Positions 1 through 8,279 are shown, counted from the stretch's first letter. The stretch: 13,814 bases of DNA from Acidobacteriota bacterium (GCA_020851835.1 JADZBZ010000180.1:1-13814), one strand, 5' to 3'. The notes: generated by a model from the letters alone, not told the origin. Numbers and translations: made by a program.

Positions 1-393
1 GCCGCAGGGCTCGACCGCGCCGCGTCGCTGCTGCACCGACGGGGCCTGGTGGTGGCCGTCTCGGATTTCTACGACGACGCGCAGGCGTTGACGGCCCTGC
101 GCCGGCTGGCGCGCCGGGGTCACGAAATGATCGTCGTGCAGACACTGTCGGCCGACGAGGTGCGTCTGCCCCAGATGGGCGTTGTCGAGCTGGTTGATGC
201 CGAGACGGGGCGCGGCGTCGTCGTCGAAGCCGAACGGGCTCGTGCGGACTACGAGACAAGAATCGCGCGCTGGCTCGACGGCTTCGAAACCGCGGTCAGG
301 CGCGAGGGCCTCGGCTACGTGCGCGTGGTTACCGGCGAGCCGCTGGAGCGTGCGCTGCGCCTCTTCCTCGTGTCGCGGCGGAGCGCCGCCTGA
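1..393 (+). CDS. DUF58 domain protein, C-terminal part (cut by window start)
   Basis: The reading frame is open from base 1 and ends at TGA 391-393, so only the last 130 residues are visible and the start lies outside the window. The segment is the end of a DUF58 protein, the von Willebrand A-like partner of MoxR AAA+ ATPases. It shows the hydrophobic strand followed by the SDFYDD motif, then the stretch with RRLARRGHEMIVVQ, and then the typical tail, where an ELVDAETG element precedes an amphipathic helix and a GEPLERALRLFL ending. Members of the family have no proven enzymatic activity and are thought to act with MoxR as chaperone-like or envelope-assembly factors. The stop overlaps the next start by one base (TGATG), so translation is probably coupled. 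A moxR gene is expected just upstream but cannot be seen. Family assignment is firm; cellular role is inference. Confidence 0.88.
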   Translation, partial: AAGLDRAASLLHRRGLVVAVSDFYDDAQALTALRRLARRGHEMIVVQTLSADEVRLPQMGVVELVDAETGRGVVVEAERARADYETRIARWLDGFETAVRREGLGYVRVVTGEPLERALRLFLVSRRSAA

Positions 394-1418
394 TGGGCAT
401 CGCCTTCCTCGAGCCATGGGTGTGGCTGCTGGCCGGAGCGACCGCCGTACCGATTGCCATCCACTTGCTGTCCCGCGATCGCAGCCGGCGGATCAGGTTT
501 CCTTCGGTCCGCTTCTTGAAGCCGACACGTCTCTCCGCCGTGACCCGCCGATCGATCCAGGACTGGCCGCTGCTGCTCCTGCGCATCGTCCTGGTGCTGG
601 TCGCCGTGGCGGCGTGGGCCGGCCCTGTCTTCGTCACGCCGGCGCGGCAGGCTGCGTGGACCGCGCGCGTGGCGAGGGCCGTGGTGCTCGACGATCGGGC
701 GGCACCTCCGGACGACGAACTTCGATCGGCCAGACCGGGTGAGACGTTCGCACGTGAGCGGGTGCGCGACGCCGTGCACGACGCCCTCCGGTGGTTGGAC
801 GAGCAGAGCGCGACCACGCGCGAGATCGTGGTGCTTGGGGCGTTCAAGCGCGGGTCCGTGGATGCGGCCGACTTCGTGGACGTCCCCGACGGCGTCGGCG
901 TGCGGTTGGTCCGCACGAGCGACGGCGGCAGTCGGCGCGAACGTGAGATCATCCGGCTGCAGCTGCGGGGTGACCGTGTCGTGCGGGTCACCGAACATCT
1001 GACGTTGGGAACCGGCGCGACGGTCGTCCACGAAGTGGCGGCCGCGCCCGTCGACGTGGTCCCGATTCGCGTCGACGCGCCGGCGGGCCAGCGCGACGAG
1101 GCCGAGGCGGCACTGCGGGCCGTACTTCGCCGCGGGCTCAGGCTCCCGCCGGCCGGCCTCATGGAGCCGATCGCGCTGGACTGGCCCGGCGACGTGGAGC
1201 GGCTTGCCTCGGACATCGAGACGCGGCTGGCGGCGCCCCTCGACGGATGGGAGCCAGACGTCATGACCGACACCGAACTCGGCGCGCTCGCGCGGCCGAC
1301 GCGCCCCGTCGGTGCGGCCCGGCCCGACGACCACGGCGATCGGCGGGCCCTCTGGGCCTTCGTGCTGCTGCTGCTGGCGGTCGAAACGTGGGTGAGGCGG
1401 GGGCGGGCATGGGCGTGA
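393..1418 (+). CDS. BatA-type membrane protein with degenerate vWA-like domain
   Basis: This 341-residue protein begins with the BatA N-terminal double-transmembrane domain. Residues 6-26 form a first membrane helix ending in PIAIHLLSRDRSRRIRFPSVRFL, given here as the PIAIHLLSRDR and RIRFPSVRFL parts, and a second helix spans about 59-80. A last hydrophobic helix lies near residues 319-334, followed by a basic tail. The middle (about 94-330) aligns in outline with a von Willebrand A domain, including an ALRWLDEQ helix and an EIVVLGAF strand. At the metal-ion site the usual DxSxS reads D100-D-R-A-A104, so both serines are missing and metal binding is doubtful. The ATG at 393 overlaps the DUF58 stop by one base, and a CGGAG lies nine bases upstream. 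Homologues sit in MoxR/DUF58 clusters and are thought to act at the inner membrane; the exact function is unknown. Confidence 0.85.
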   Translation: MGIAFLEPWVWLLAGATAVPIAIHLLSRDRSRRIRFPSVRFLKPTRLSAVTRRSIQDWPLLLLRIVLVLVAVAAWAGPVFVTPARQAAWTARVARAVVLDDRAAPPDDELRSARPGETFARERVRDAVHDALRWLDEQSATTREIVVLGAFKRGSVDAADFVDVPDGVGVRLVRTSDGGSRREREIIRLQLRGDRVVRVTEHLTLGTGATVVHEVAAAPVDVVPIRVDAPAGQRDEAEAALRAVLRRGLRLPPAGLMEPIALDWPGDVERLASDIETRLAAPLDGWEPDVMTDTELGALARPTRPVGAARPDDHGDRRALWAFVLLLLAVETWVRRGRAWA

Positions 1419-3415
1419 CGATGCTCGTCGAACGCCTTCGCCTGCGGCTGCGGAGCGTGGACGCGCTGCGGGCCCTGGTGGCGGCCGCGATCGTGCTGGC
1501 GGGGACCACGGCCTCTGGCCTCCTCATGGGTGGAGCGATCGCGCACGGCGCGGTCGCGGGCCTCACCCTGGGAGCCGCGATTGTCGCAGCTGGCCTGCGG
1601 CGCAGCTGGAGGTCGTGGACGCCGGCAAGGGTGGCGCGGCTGGTCGAAGCGCGCGTGCCGGGTCTCGACAACCTGCTGATTACCGCCGTGGAGCTGAGCG
1701 CCGCCCCCGGCCGGGCGACGGCGCGCATGCCGGTGGAAGTGGCACGGCAGGCGGCCGAGCGGGTTACCGGACTGGTCCCCGCGAGCATCGTGCCCCTGGG
1801 ACGTCCGCTGGCGATGATGGCCCTGGCAGCGGGGTGCGCCGGCGCCGTGGTGGGGATGGCCCTGCGGACGGCCGGACCGGGCGAGGTTCGTGACGCTGCC
1901 GCCGGCGGCCCCACCGGTTTCACGCGACTCCAGGCCGTCGTGACGCCGCCACCCTACCTGGGCGAGCCGCCCCAGACCGTGGACGACCCTGCCGAGCTGA
2001 CGGTTCGTGCCGGCAGCCTGTTGCGGCTCGATGTCGGGGCTACGACGGGAATGGTCTGGGTGCAGGAGGCGGGCGCTGACGCGCGGGCCCTCCATCGTGA
2101 CGCCTCTGGGCTGTTCACGGTGCAGTGGTCGCCCGGCGCCACGACGACGCTGGTGGTCGCGACTGGTGATTCCGCCGGTGTGGCGACCGACACGCGGCTG
2201 CTGCCGGTCGTCGTGGTGCCGGACCTGCCGCCGCGCGTGCGGATTGCGGCACCCGGGCGCGACCTGGCCTTTGGTTCGGCGGCGCACGTGGTGAAGGTGC
2301 AGGTCGAGGCCGAGGACGCCGACGGCGTGAGTGCGCTCGAGCTGCGGTTCACGCGGCTGTCGGGCTCAGGCGAAACGTTCACGTTTTCCGAGGGCCGCGT
2401 GCCGCTCGAGGTGGAGCGGCAGGACCACCGGCGATGGACCGCCCACGCGACGTGGTCGTTGGCATCGTTGGGCCTCGGCGACGGTGATGCCATCGCCTAT
2501 CGGGCCGTGGCGAAGGACGTCAATCCGGTATCCGACTGGGCCTCGTCCGAGTCCTACACCGTCGAGATCGGGCGGCGACTCGAGATCGCGTCGGCCGGCT
2601 TCGCCTTGCCGGACCAAGACCGGCGCTACGCCATCAGCCAGCAGATGGTGATCGTCGAGACCGAGCGCCTGCAGGCCCAGCGAGCGGGGCACGCGGCAGC
2701 CGAGTGGGGCGAGCAGACGGCGCTACTGGCCATGGAGCAGCGGATGGTCAGGTCCGAGGTCGTATTCCTGAGCGGCGGCGAGGTACAGGACGAAGTGGAA
2801 GAGGCGGCCCACGCGGACGAGTTGCAGGAGGGGCGGCTCGAGAATCGCGGGCGGGCCGAGATGCTGCGGGCGATCACGCAGATGTCCCGGGCTGAGGCGC
2901 GGTTGATGGCCGGCGACACGGCCGGCGCGCTGGTGTTCGAACGTACCGCCCTCGAGGCACTGCAGCGGGCCTTCGATCGCCGCCGCTACTTTCTGCGCAC
3001 GCTGCCTGAGCGCGCCCGTATCGACCTGTCCCGCCGGTTGAGCGGCGACCGCCGCCAGGCTGGGTCGTTCGCGCGTCCGCCCACCCGAACCGACGGCGAC
3101 ACGCTGGCCGCCGAGCGGGCGGTGATGGCGGAACTGGTGCCGGTGGCCGAGACGGGCGCTGCGGCGACGCCCACCCTGGTGGCGAACTTCGCGTCGCTCG
3201 ACCTGCAGTCGCCCGACTGGCGCGCGGTGGCCGCCGCCCTGGCCTCGGCCGACTCCGCCGAAACGCGGCGGGCGGCCGCGCTGGACGCGATGAATCGCGT
3301 GGCGGCGCGGGCACTCGGGTCGCTGGCGCCCCAGGTGAGCGGTTTGCTCGCCGAACCGCCGGGCGCCTTGCGCGGCTGGTGGGCCGAGGAAAGCCGCGCG
3401 CGGAGGCAGCGGTGA
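1409..3415 (+). CDS. DUF4175-like three-TM protein with periplasmic and coiled regions
   Basis: I place the start at ATG 1409, giving 668 residues and a 10-base overlap with the BatA-like gene; a purine-rich GAGGCGGGGG precedes it. An alternative is ATG 1421. Two hydrophobic helices lie at about 20-40 and 46-63 and a third at about 134-152, with a basic amphipathic stretch between them. After the third helix comes a beta-rich part opening with VVTPPPYLGEPP (about 177-188), as in DUF4175-type proteins, followed by Ig-like repeats to about residue 420. From there the sequence becomes charged and helical (many Glu, Arg and Gln), ending in a segment with AEARLMAGDTAGAL. Topology suggests a membrane anchor with a large periplasmic domain. 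The family match is by pattern only, and function is not known. Position between the BatA-like and GATase-like genes argues for one shared envelope complex. Confidence 0.68.
   Translation: MGVTMLVERLRLRLRSVDALRALVAAAIVLAGTTASGLLMGGAIAHGAVAGLTLGAAIVAAGLRRSWRSWTPARVARLVEARVPGLDNLLITAVELSAAPGRATARMPVEVARQAAERVTGLVPASIVPLGRPLAMMALAAGCAGAVVGMALRTAGPGEVRDAAAGGPTGFTRLQAVVTPPPYLGEPPQTVDDPAELTVRAGSLLRLDVGATTGMVWVQEAGADARALHRDASGLFTVQWSPGATTTLVVATGDSAGVATDTRLLPVVVVPDLPPRVRIAAPGRDLAFGSAAHVVKVQVEAEDADGVSALELRFTRLSGSGETFTFSEGRVPLEVERQDHRRWTAHATWSLASLGLGDGDAIAYRAVAKDVNPVSDWASSESYTVEIGRRLEIASAGFALPDQDRRYAISQQMVIVETERLQAQRAGHAAAEWGEQTALLAMEQRMVRSEVVFLSGGEVQDEVEEAAHADELQEGRLENRGRAEMLRAITQMSRAEARLMAGDTAGALVFERTALEALQRAFDRRRYFLRTLPERARIDLSRRLSGDRRQAGSFARPPTRTDGDTLAAERAVMAELVPVAETGAAATPTLVANFASLDLQSPDWRAVAAALASADSAETRRAAALDAMNRVAARALGSLAPQVSGLLAEPPGALRGWWAEESRARRQR
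3402..3406 (+). promoter_or_regulatory. Shine-Dalgarno GGAGG deciding GTG start at 3412
   Basis: GGAGG lies five bases upstream of GTG 3412, inside the last codons of the preceding gene. It supports the GTG that overlaps the previous stop (GTGA) over the GTG at 3379, which lies in the same frame further upstream. Confidence 0.6.
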
Positions 3416-5199
3416 GGCTGGCCGAGTTGCTGCGCCTGACGGCCCTCGGCATCGTACTCCTGTGCTGGCTCGACCCGCCGATCGTGGTCGCGCCGCGCCA
3501 GCCCGTGGCGGTCGATGTCGCGCTGCTGCAGTCCGATCGGGACGCCATGCCCGCCGACCGGGCTGGAACGGCCACCATCGGCGAACGTGTACGCGAGGCG
3601 GGGCAGGCCATCGCCACGGCGCTTGGGGCGGCGGGAGAGGTTCACCTCCACGAGTCGCCGGCGTCGGGACGCCTGCCGTGCGACGCGCAGCGGCCTTGCG
3701 TCATCGTCAGCGGCGGCGGGGCCCACGGACGCGCACCGGCCGATCGCCGGGGCCCCACGTTTCTGGTGCGTGTGGGCGAGGCGCTGACGCCGAACGTCAC
3801 CGTCACGGGCCTCACCCTGTCGGCGGCGCACACCGCGGCGTCGGGGGACGCGGTCGTGGGGCTGCGAGGACAGGGCGTGAACGGACGCGACACGCGCGTG
3901 CGGCTGATGGATGGCGGTGCGGTGGTTGGCGAGGCGGTGTATCGCTGGACCGGCGATGGCGAGGCGCGCGTCGAGGTGCCCTGGTGGCCGGTCTCGGCGG
4001 GGACGCGGACGCTGGTGGCCAAGGCGTCCCTGGAGCCAGGAGCCGAGGAGACGGGACTCGACAACGAAGCTCGCGCCGCCGTTGCCGTGGCCGACGGCCG
4101 GTGGCCCATCCTGGAGATCGAGCCCCGCCCGTCATGGGCCGCCACCTTCGCGCGGCGCGCGATCGAAGGCGATCGGCGCTTCGCCGTCGACGCCCGCACC
4201 GACGTGGCACCAGGCGTGACTGCGCGCACGGCGGCCTCGCCGCTGACCCTGGACGCGGAATGGCTCGATCGGGCGAACGTGGTGCTCGTGGGTGCGCCGG
4301 AGGCGCTGAGCGCCAGTGATGTCGACCGGCTCGACGCGTTTGTCCGCCAGCGGGGCGGAGCGCTGATTCTGGTGCCGGATCGCGCATTCTCGGGTCCCGT
4401 GACCCGCCTGCTGGCGCAGGTGTGGCGCGAGCGAGTGGCCCCGACCGTCTCCCGTGCAGGGGGGCTGGAGGCGCGGGAGTGGCTCATCGCCGAGAGCATG
4501 AGCCGCTTCGACGAGGTGATTGCGACCGGCGACGCGGGACCGGCTGTCGTGTCGACGCCCGTGGGCCTTGGGCGCGTCGTCGTGGTGGGTGCGCTCGACG
4601 CCTGGCGGCATCGCGAGGCCGGCGCGGGCTTCGACGCCTTCTGGCGCGACACCGTTGCGCGCCTGGCCCAGGCTGCGGGCCCGGCGCTGGTCGTGACGGC
4701 CGAGCCTCGCGTGGCGATGGCGGGCGACGACCTGCGCGTTCAGCTCACGGCCCGCAGCGTGCAGGACTTCCTGACGCGTACGGTGAGCGCCCGGCTGAAG
4801 TGCGGCGGGGCAGTGGAGGTGGCGGTGCGACTCTGGCCCGACCATGGCCCCGGCACCTTTCAGGGGCGCGCGCGTGTGCCTGCGGGCGCGACGCGGTGCG
4901 AGGTAACGGCGGGGCTGAGCGGGCTGGGCGAGGGACGAGCCGACGTCGTGGTGACGCAGGTGCCGGCGTCGGCGGACGCGGGAGACGGAAGCGAGGTCGA
5001 GGCACTGGTGGCCCGGACGGGCGGACTGGTGGTCTCCAACCGTCGATTGACGCCGCTTACCGACGCCCTCCTCTCGCTCGGCAGCGACATCCGGACGCCC
5101 GAGGCGCGCTATCCGATGCGATCGCCCTGGTGGTTGCTGCCGCTCGCGGTGTGCCTGGGAAGCGAGTGGTGGCTGCGCCGGCGCGCCGGGCTGCGGTGA
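3412..5199 (+). CDS. Membrane-anchored protein with glutamine-amidotransferase-like segment
   Basis: The start is GTG 3412, overlapping the preceding stop as GTGA with GGAGG five bases upstream; the protein is 595 residues. A hydrophobic helix at about 7-27 and a second at about 572-588 followed by RRRAGLR suggest an N- and C-terminally anchored protein whose bulk is periplasmic. Residues about 125-230 resemble a CARDB/Ig-like beta domain (VTGLTLSAA start, ending near AAVAVADGRWPILEIE). Residues about 280-330, with a strand ending VVLVGAPEAL and then a helix and GGALILVPD, resemble the Rossmann-like core of class I glutamine amidotransferase-like proteins seen in BatA/DUF58 neighbourhoods; I see no obvious nucleophilic Cys at the elbow, so catalysis is unlikely. 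It closes the overlapping gene chain from base 1. The next gene begins 61 bases later. Function is unknown. Confidence 0.68.
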   Translation: MRLAELLRLTALGIVLLCWLDPPIVVAPRQPVAVDVALLQSDRDAMPADRAGTATIGERVREAGQAIATALGAAGEVHLHESPASGRLPCDAQRPCVIVSGGGAHGRAPADRRGPTFLVRVGEALTPNVTVTGLTLSAAHTAASGDAVVGLRGQGVNGRDTRVRLMDGGAVVGEAVYRWTGDGEARVEVPWWPVSAGTRTLVAKASLEPGAEETGLDNEARAAVAVADGRWPILEIEPRPSWAATFARRAIEGDRRFAVDARTDVAPGVTARTAASPLTLDAEWLDRANVVLVGAPEALSASDVDRLDAFVRQRGGALILVPDRAFSGPVTRLLAQVWRERVAPTVSRAGGLEAREWLIAESMSRFDEVIATGDAGPAVVSTPVGLGRVVVVGALDAWRHREAGAGFDAFWRDTVARLAQAAGPALVVTAEPRVAMAGDDLRVQLTARSVQDFLTRTVSARLKCGGAVEVAVRLWPDHGPGTFQGRARVPAGATRCEVTAGLSGLGEGRADVVVTQVPASADAGDGSEVEALVARTGGLVVSNRRLTPLTDALLSLGSDIRTPEARYPMRSPWWLLPLAVCLGSEWWLRRRAGLR

Positions 5200-5247
5200 T
5201 ACATTACCGGAAGTTTGCAGGTCTGCCGTGCGCCGTTCTCTGGGTTC

Positions 5248-5251
5248 GAGG
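5248..5251 (+). promoter_or_regulatory. Possible Shine-Dalgarno GAGG for tldE
   Basis: GAGG lies nine bases before ATG 5261 in the short 5200-5260 gap. It favours 5261 over the in-frame GTG at 5228, whose extension of 11 residues has no family counterpart. Confidence 0.4.
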
Positions 5252-5260
5252 TTCGGGAAC

Positions 5261-6616
5261 ATGTCCTATTCGCGCGATGAAGTGAAGACGATCACCGACA
5301 AGGTGCTCGACATGTGCAAGGCCGACGCCGTAGAGGTGGATTTCTCCGGGGGCGAGCGTGCCGCGACGCGCTATGCCAACTCCAGCATCACCGCCAACCT
5401 CATCGAGAACGATCAGGAAATCCAGATCACGGTCTACTACGGCAAGAAGACGGCGACGGCCACCACGCACCAGTTCGACGACTCATCGCTGAAGCGGACG
5501 ATCGAGGCCGTGCAGGCGTTGGCCCAACGCAAGCCGGAGAACCCCGAGGTCATGCCGCTGATCGAGCCGCCGCAGCAGTACGTCGAGGTGGATGCGGCGC
5601 TGTCCTCGGCGGTGAACTTCGGTCCGGCCGAGCGGGCACAGATGGTGAAAGTGAGCACGGACATCTGCGAGAAGAGAGGCGTGCTGGGCGCCGGGTACAT
5701 TCCGAAGTTCGACTGGGTGGACGCCAAAGCCAACTCCAAAGGCCTCTTCACTTACTTTCACTATGCCGATGCGAGCTTCATCCTGACGTGTCGCACACCG
5801 GACCAGACCGGGTCGGGGTGGGCGGGCACGACGGGCGTGAAGGACATCGGGAACATCGACGCGGCGATGCTCACCGAAGTGGCCGCGGACAAGGCGCTGA
5901 AGTCGGCGAAGCCTCGAGCCATCGAGCCCGGTAACTACACCGTCATCCTCGAACCCCGCCCTGCGGCGCGCTACCTGTCGCTGATGCTCGGCTCCCTCAA
6001 TGCCCGCGCGGCGCAAGAGGGGCGCAGCTTCATGAGCGGCAAGGCGCATGGGGAGACGCGGCAGGGCGAGAAGCTCTTCGGTGACAACTTCACCCTCCGC
6101 AGCGAGATCGGCAACCCCGTCCTCCGGCAGTCGCCCATCGGGCAGGACGGCCTGCCGGCTCGCAGCGTGACCTGGATCGAGAAGGGCGTGGTGAAGAACC
6201 TCTTCTACGATCGCTTCTGGGCCCAGCGCCAGAAGACGAATCCGACCGGTACCACGCCCAACATGAGCCTGGTGATGGAGGGCGGTACTGCCACGGTGGA
6301 CGAGATGATCCGGTCCACGAAGCGCGGGCTGCTGGTGTCGTTCTTCTGGTACATCCGGCCGGTGGATCAGATGACGCTGCTCAACACCGGCATGACGCGC
6401 GATGGATTGTTCCTGATCGAGAACGGCGAGGTCGTCGGCCCGGTGCAGAACTTCCGGTGGAACGAGTCGCCGGCCGTTAGCTTCAACAACATCTCGATGC
6501 TGGGCCGGCCCATCCCCATGCACACCGGCGAAGCCTACGACAATCCGGGTACGGCACTGGTTCCGCCGATGAAGCTCGAGGATTTCACGATGACGTCCAT
6601 TTCGCCAGCGGTGTAG
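5261..6616 (+). CDS. tldE: TldE/PmbA-family subunit of TldD/TldE peptidase
   Basis: This 451-residue protein matches the usual TldE (PmbA) length of about 450. Visible family marks are the N-terminal ATRYANSSIT stretch (residues about 35-44), the EPRPAARYLSLML segment, the LLNTGMTRDGLFLIENGEVV core and a C-terminus with NNISMLGRPI. There is no HExxxH motif anywhere, which is what separates the non-catalytic TldE from TldD. In Escherichia coli the two form a heterodimer that trims peptides (microcin B17 leader, CcdA), with zinc only in TldD. No signal peptide is visible at the N-terminus. Two bases separate its stop from the tldD start, so both subunits are made together. The pair follows the DUF58/BatA-type genes on the same strand. 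Assignment as the TldE partner is strong; the physiological substrate is unknown. Confidence 0.9.
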   Translation: MSYSRDEVKTITDKVLDMCKADAVEVDFSGGERAATRYANSSITANLIENDQEIQITVYYGKKTATATTHQFDDSSLKRTIEAVQALAQRKPENPEVMPLIEPPQQYVEVDAALSSAVNFGPAERAQMVKVSTDICEKRGVLGAGYIPKFDWVDAKANSKGLFTYFHYADASFILTCRTPDQTGSGWAGTTGVKDIGNIDAAMLTEVAADKALKSAKPRAIEPGNYTVILEPRPAARYLSLMLGSLNARAAQEGRSFMSGKAHGETRQGEKLFGDNFTLRSEIGNPVLRQSPIGQDGLPARSVTWIEKGVVKNLFYDRFWAQRQKTNPTGTTPNMSLVMEGGTATVDEMIRSTKRGLLVSFFWYIRPVDQMTLLNTGMTRDGLFLIENGEVVGPVQNFRWNESPAVSFNNISMLGRPIPMHTGEAYDNPGTALVPPMKLEDFTMTSISPAV

Positions 6617-6618
6617 CG

Positions 6619-8199
6619 ATGCAGAGACGCGATTTCGTGAAGACGCTGAGCGCTGCGGGCGTGGCGCTCTACGCCAGCGATCTCGTCGGCGACCTGATCG
6701 CGCAGTCTCCGCGCGGGCAGGTGCTGGCCTCACGCTTCAAGGGACTGTCGGACACGGCGTTGTCCGAGGCGAAACGCCTGGGCTGCACCTACGCCGACAT
6801 CCGCTTCACCCGCAACGTGAACGACAGCGTGGCCGTGCGCGACCGCATCGTCGTCGACAGCTTCGGCTTCGGCGCGGGCGGGCATGAAGAGAGCGCCGGA
6901 TTCGGCGTCCGCGTGATTCACAGCGGCGTCTGGGGGTTTGCCAGCAGTCCCATCGTGACCGAAGGCGAGATCAAGCGGATCACGGCCCGCGCGGCCGATG
7001 TGGCGAAAGCCAGCGCCGTGAGCAAACGCTTCGAAGTCGAGCTGGCCTCGGTGCCCGCCTACACGGATTACTGGGCCGTCCCGGTGACGATCAAGCCCGA
7101 AGACGTGTCACTGGACGACAAGATTGCCTTCCTGATGCAAGTCAACGAGGCGGCGCTGAAGGTGCCCGGCATCACGCGCGTCCAGTCGTCGATGGCCTTC
7201 GACTACGAGTGGAAGTACCTGGCGACGTCCGAGGGGTCGTACATCGAGCAGGAAATCTGGCGAACGGCTCCCGGGTTCACCGTGTCGGCCATCAAGGACG
7301 GCAGGTTCAAGTCGCGCACCTTCTCCGTCGCGCCCAGAACGGCCGGGTACGAGGTAGTGACCGAAGGCCGCATGCTCGAGAACGTCGAGCGGATTTGCGC
7401 CGAGGCCATCGAGCACTGTACGGCGCCGCCGGTGGGCGTTGGGTTGAAGGACGTCATCATGACCCCGAATCACGCGATGCTGACGATCCACGAGATTGTG
7501 GCTCATCCGACCGAACTGGACCGCGTGGTCGGCTACGAGGCCAATTACGCGGGCACCAGCTTCGTGAAGATGGACGACATCGGCAAGCGCATGATGGGCT
7601 CGAAGCTGTTCAACGTCACGGCCGACCGCACGATGGCCGGCGGGATGTGCACCGTCGGCTACGACGATGACGGAGTGCGGTCGCAGTCGTGGCCCCTGGT
7701 GCGTGAGGGTCGGCTCGTGGGGCTGCAGACCAATCGTGAAACCGCGCACTACATTGGCGAGAAGGAATCGCGAGGCTGCACCTTCGCGACGTCGTGGCGA
7801 AACTACCCGTTTCTCCGCATGCCGAACGTGCACGTGGAGCCGGGGCCGCCCGGCTCGCCCACGCCGGACGAGATCATCGCCGATACGAAGGACGGCGTGC
7901 TCATCGACGGGCGGGGGAGCTATTCCATCGACCAGCAGCGCTTCAACGGCCAGTTCGGGGGCGACGCGTTCTGGGAGATCAGGAACGGCAAGAAGACGCG
8001 CATGGTGAGCGACGTCACCTATAACGCCATCACCACGGACTTCTGGCAGAACCTCGACGCCATCACCGGCCAGGAGCACTGGGAGATGTTCGGCACGACG
8101 GGCGATGCCAAAGGGCAGCCCGTGCAGATCAACCACCCGTCGCACGGGTCGCCCTGGTGCCGCATCCGGCGGATCATGGTGGGCGCCGCGTTCAGTTAG
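6619..8199 (+). CDS. tldD: TldD-family metallopeptidase with Tat-type leader
   Basis: This 526-residue protein is somewhat longer than the roughly 480 of cytosolic TldD; the excess is an N-terminal twin-arginine-type leader, QRRDFVK at 2-8 followed by a hydrophobic stretch to about residue 27. The zinc motif HExxxH is at 291-296 (H291, E292, H296) within HEIVAHPTELDRVVGYEAN, followed by AGTSF (311-315). The region where zinc-binding Cys is normally found near the C-terminus reads GDAKGQP (495-501), so Asp496 stands where CGKGQ-type members have Cys. The active subunit would cleave peptides together with TldE, whose gene ends two bases upstream. No clear ribosome-binding site is visible, so translation is probably coupled to tldE. 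Export by Tat is inferred from the leader only. The mature protein is expected outside the cytoplasm. Confidence 0.9.
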   Translation: MQRRDFVKTLSAAGVALYASDLVGDLIAQSPRGQVLASRFKGLSDTALSEAKRLGCTYADIRFTRNVNDSVAVRDRIVVDSFGFGAGGHEESAGFGVRVIHSGVWGFASSPIVTEGEIKRITARAADVAKASAVSKRFEVELASVPAYTDYWAVPVTIKPEDVSLDDKIAFLMQVNEAALKVPGITRVQSSMAFDYEWKYLATSEGSYIEQEIWRTAPGFTVSAIKDGRFKSRTFSVAPRTAGYEVVTEGRMLENVERICAEAIEHCTAPPVGVGLKDVIMTPNHAMLTIHEIVAHPTELDRVVGYEANYAGTSFVKMDDIGKRMMGSKLFNVTADRTMAGGMCTVGYDDDGVRSQSWPLVREGRLVGLQTNRETAHYIGEKESRGCTFATSWRNYPFLRMPNVHVEPGPPGSPTPDEIIADTKDGVLIDGRGSYSIDQQRFNGQFGGDAFWEIRNGKKTRMVSDVTYNAITTDFWQNLDAITGQEHWEMFGTTGDAKGQPVQINHPSHGSPWCRIRRIMVGAAFS

Positions 8200-8210
8200 C
8201 CAGGGTTGCC

Positions 8211-8279
8211 CGGCCCGGGGCGGCACGGACGGCCGGGCCGATCGGAGCCGCCCCACCCGCCGCCGGCGCACCCGTCCGT
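8211..8279. other. Convergent-junction block of crossing inverted repeats, possible terminator
   Basis: Within the 79-base spacer between the converging tldD and DUF4159 genes there are three perfect 8-bp complementary pairs: 8211-8218 with 8233-8240, 8217-8224 with 8247-8254, and 8225-8232 with 8272-8279. They cross or overlap, so they cannot all form at once in a simple hairpin and are mutually exclusive or pseudoknotted. No T-run follows on either strand, so this is not a canonical intrinsic terminator, though one of the stems could still end or stabilise both transcripts. GC-rich sequence yields such matches easily, so chance is a serious alternative. Confidence 0.35.

Noticed and set aside
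377..390. Small GGCGG/CCGCC hairpin just before the BatA-like start
   Set aside because: Only 5 bp, within coding sequence of DUF58, and expected by chance at this base composition.
329..2287. Long minus-strand open frame of about 650 codons antisense to the left cluster
   Set aside because: It lies opposite well-supported plus-strand genes, has low-complexity Arg/Ser/Pro-rich composition and no recognisable domain; such shadow frames are usual at high G+C.
5200..5260. TACATT near 5203 as a -10 promoter element for tldE
   Set aside because: No convincing -35 at the right spacing, and this is a single weak match; the genes may be one transcript with the preceding cluster.
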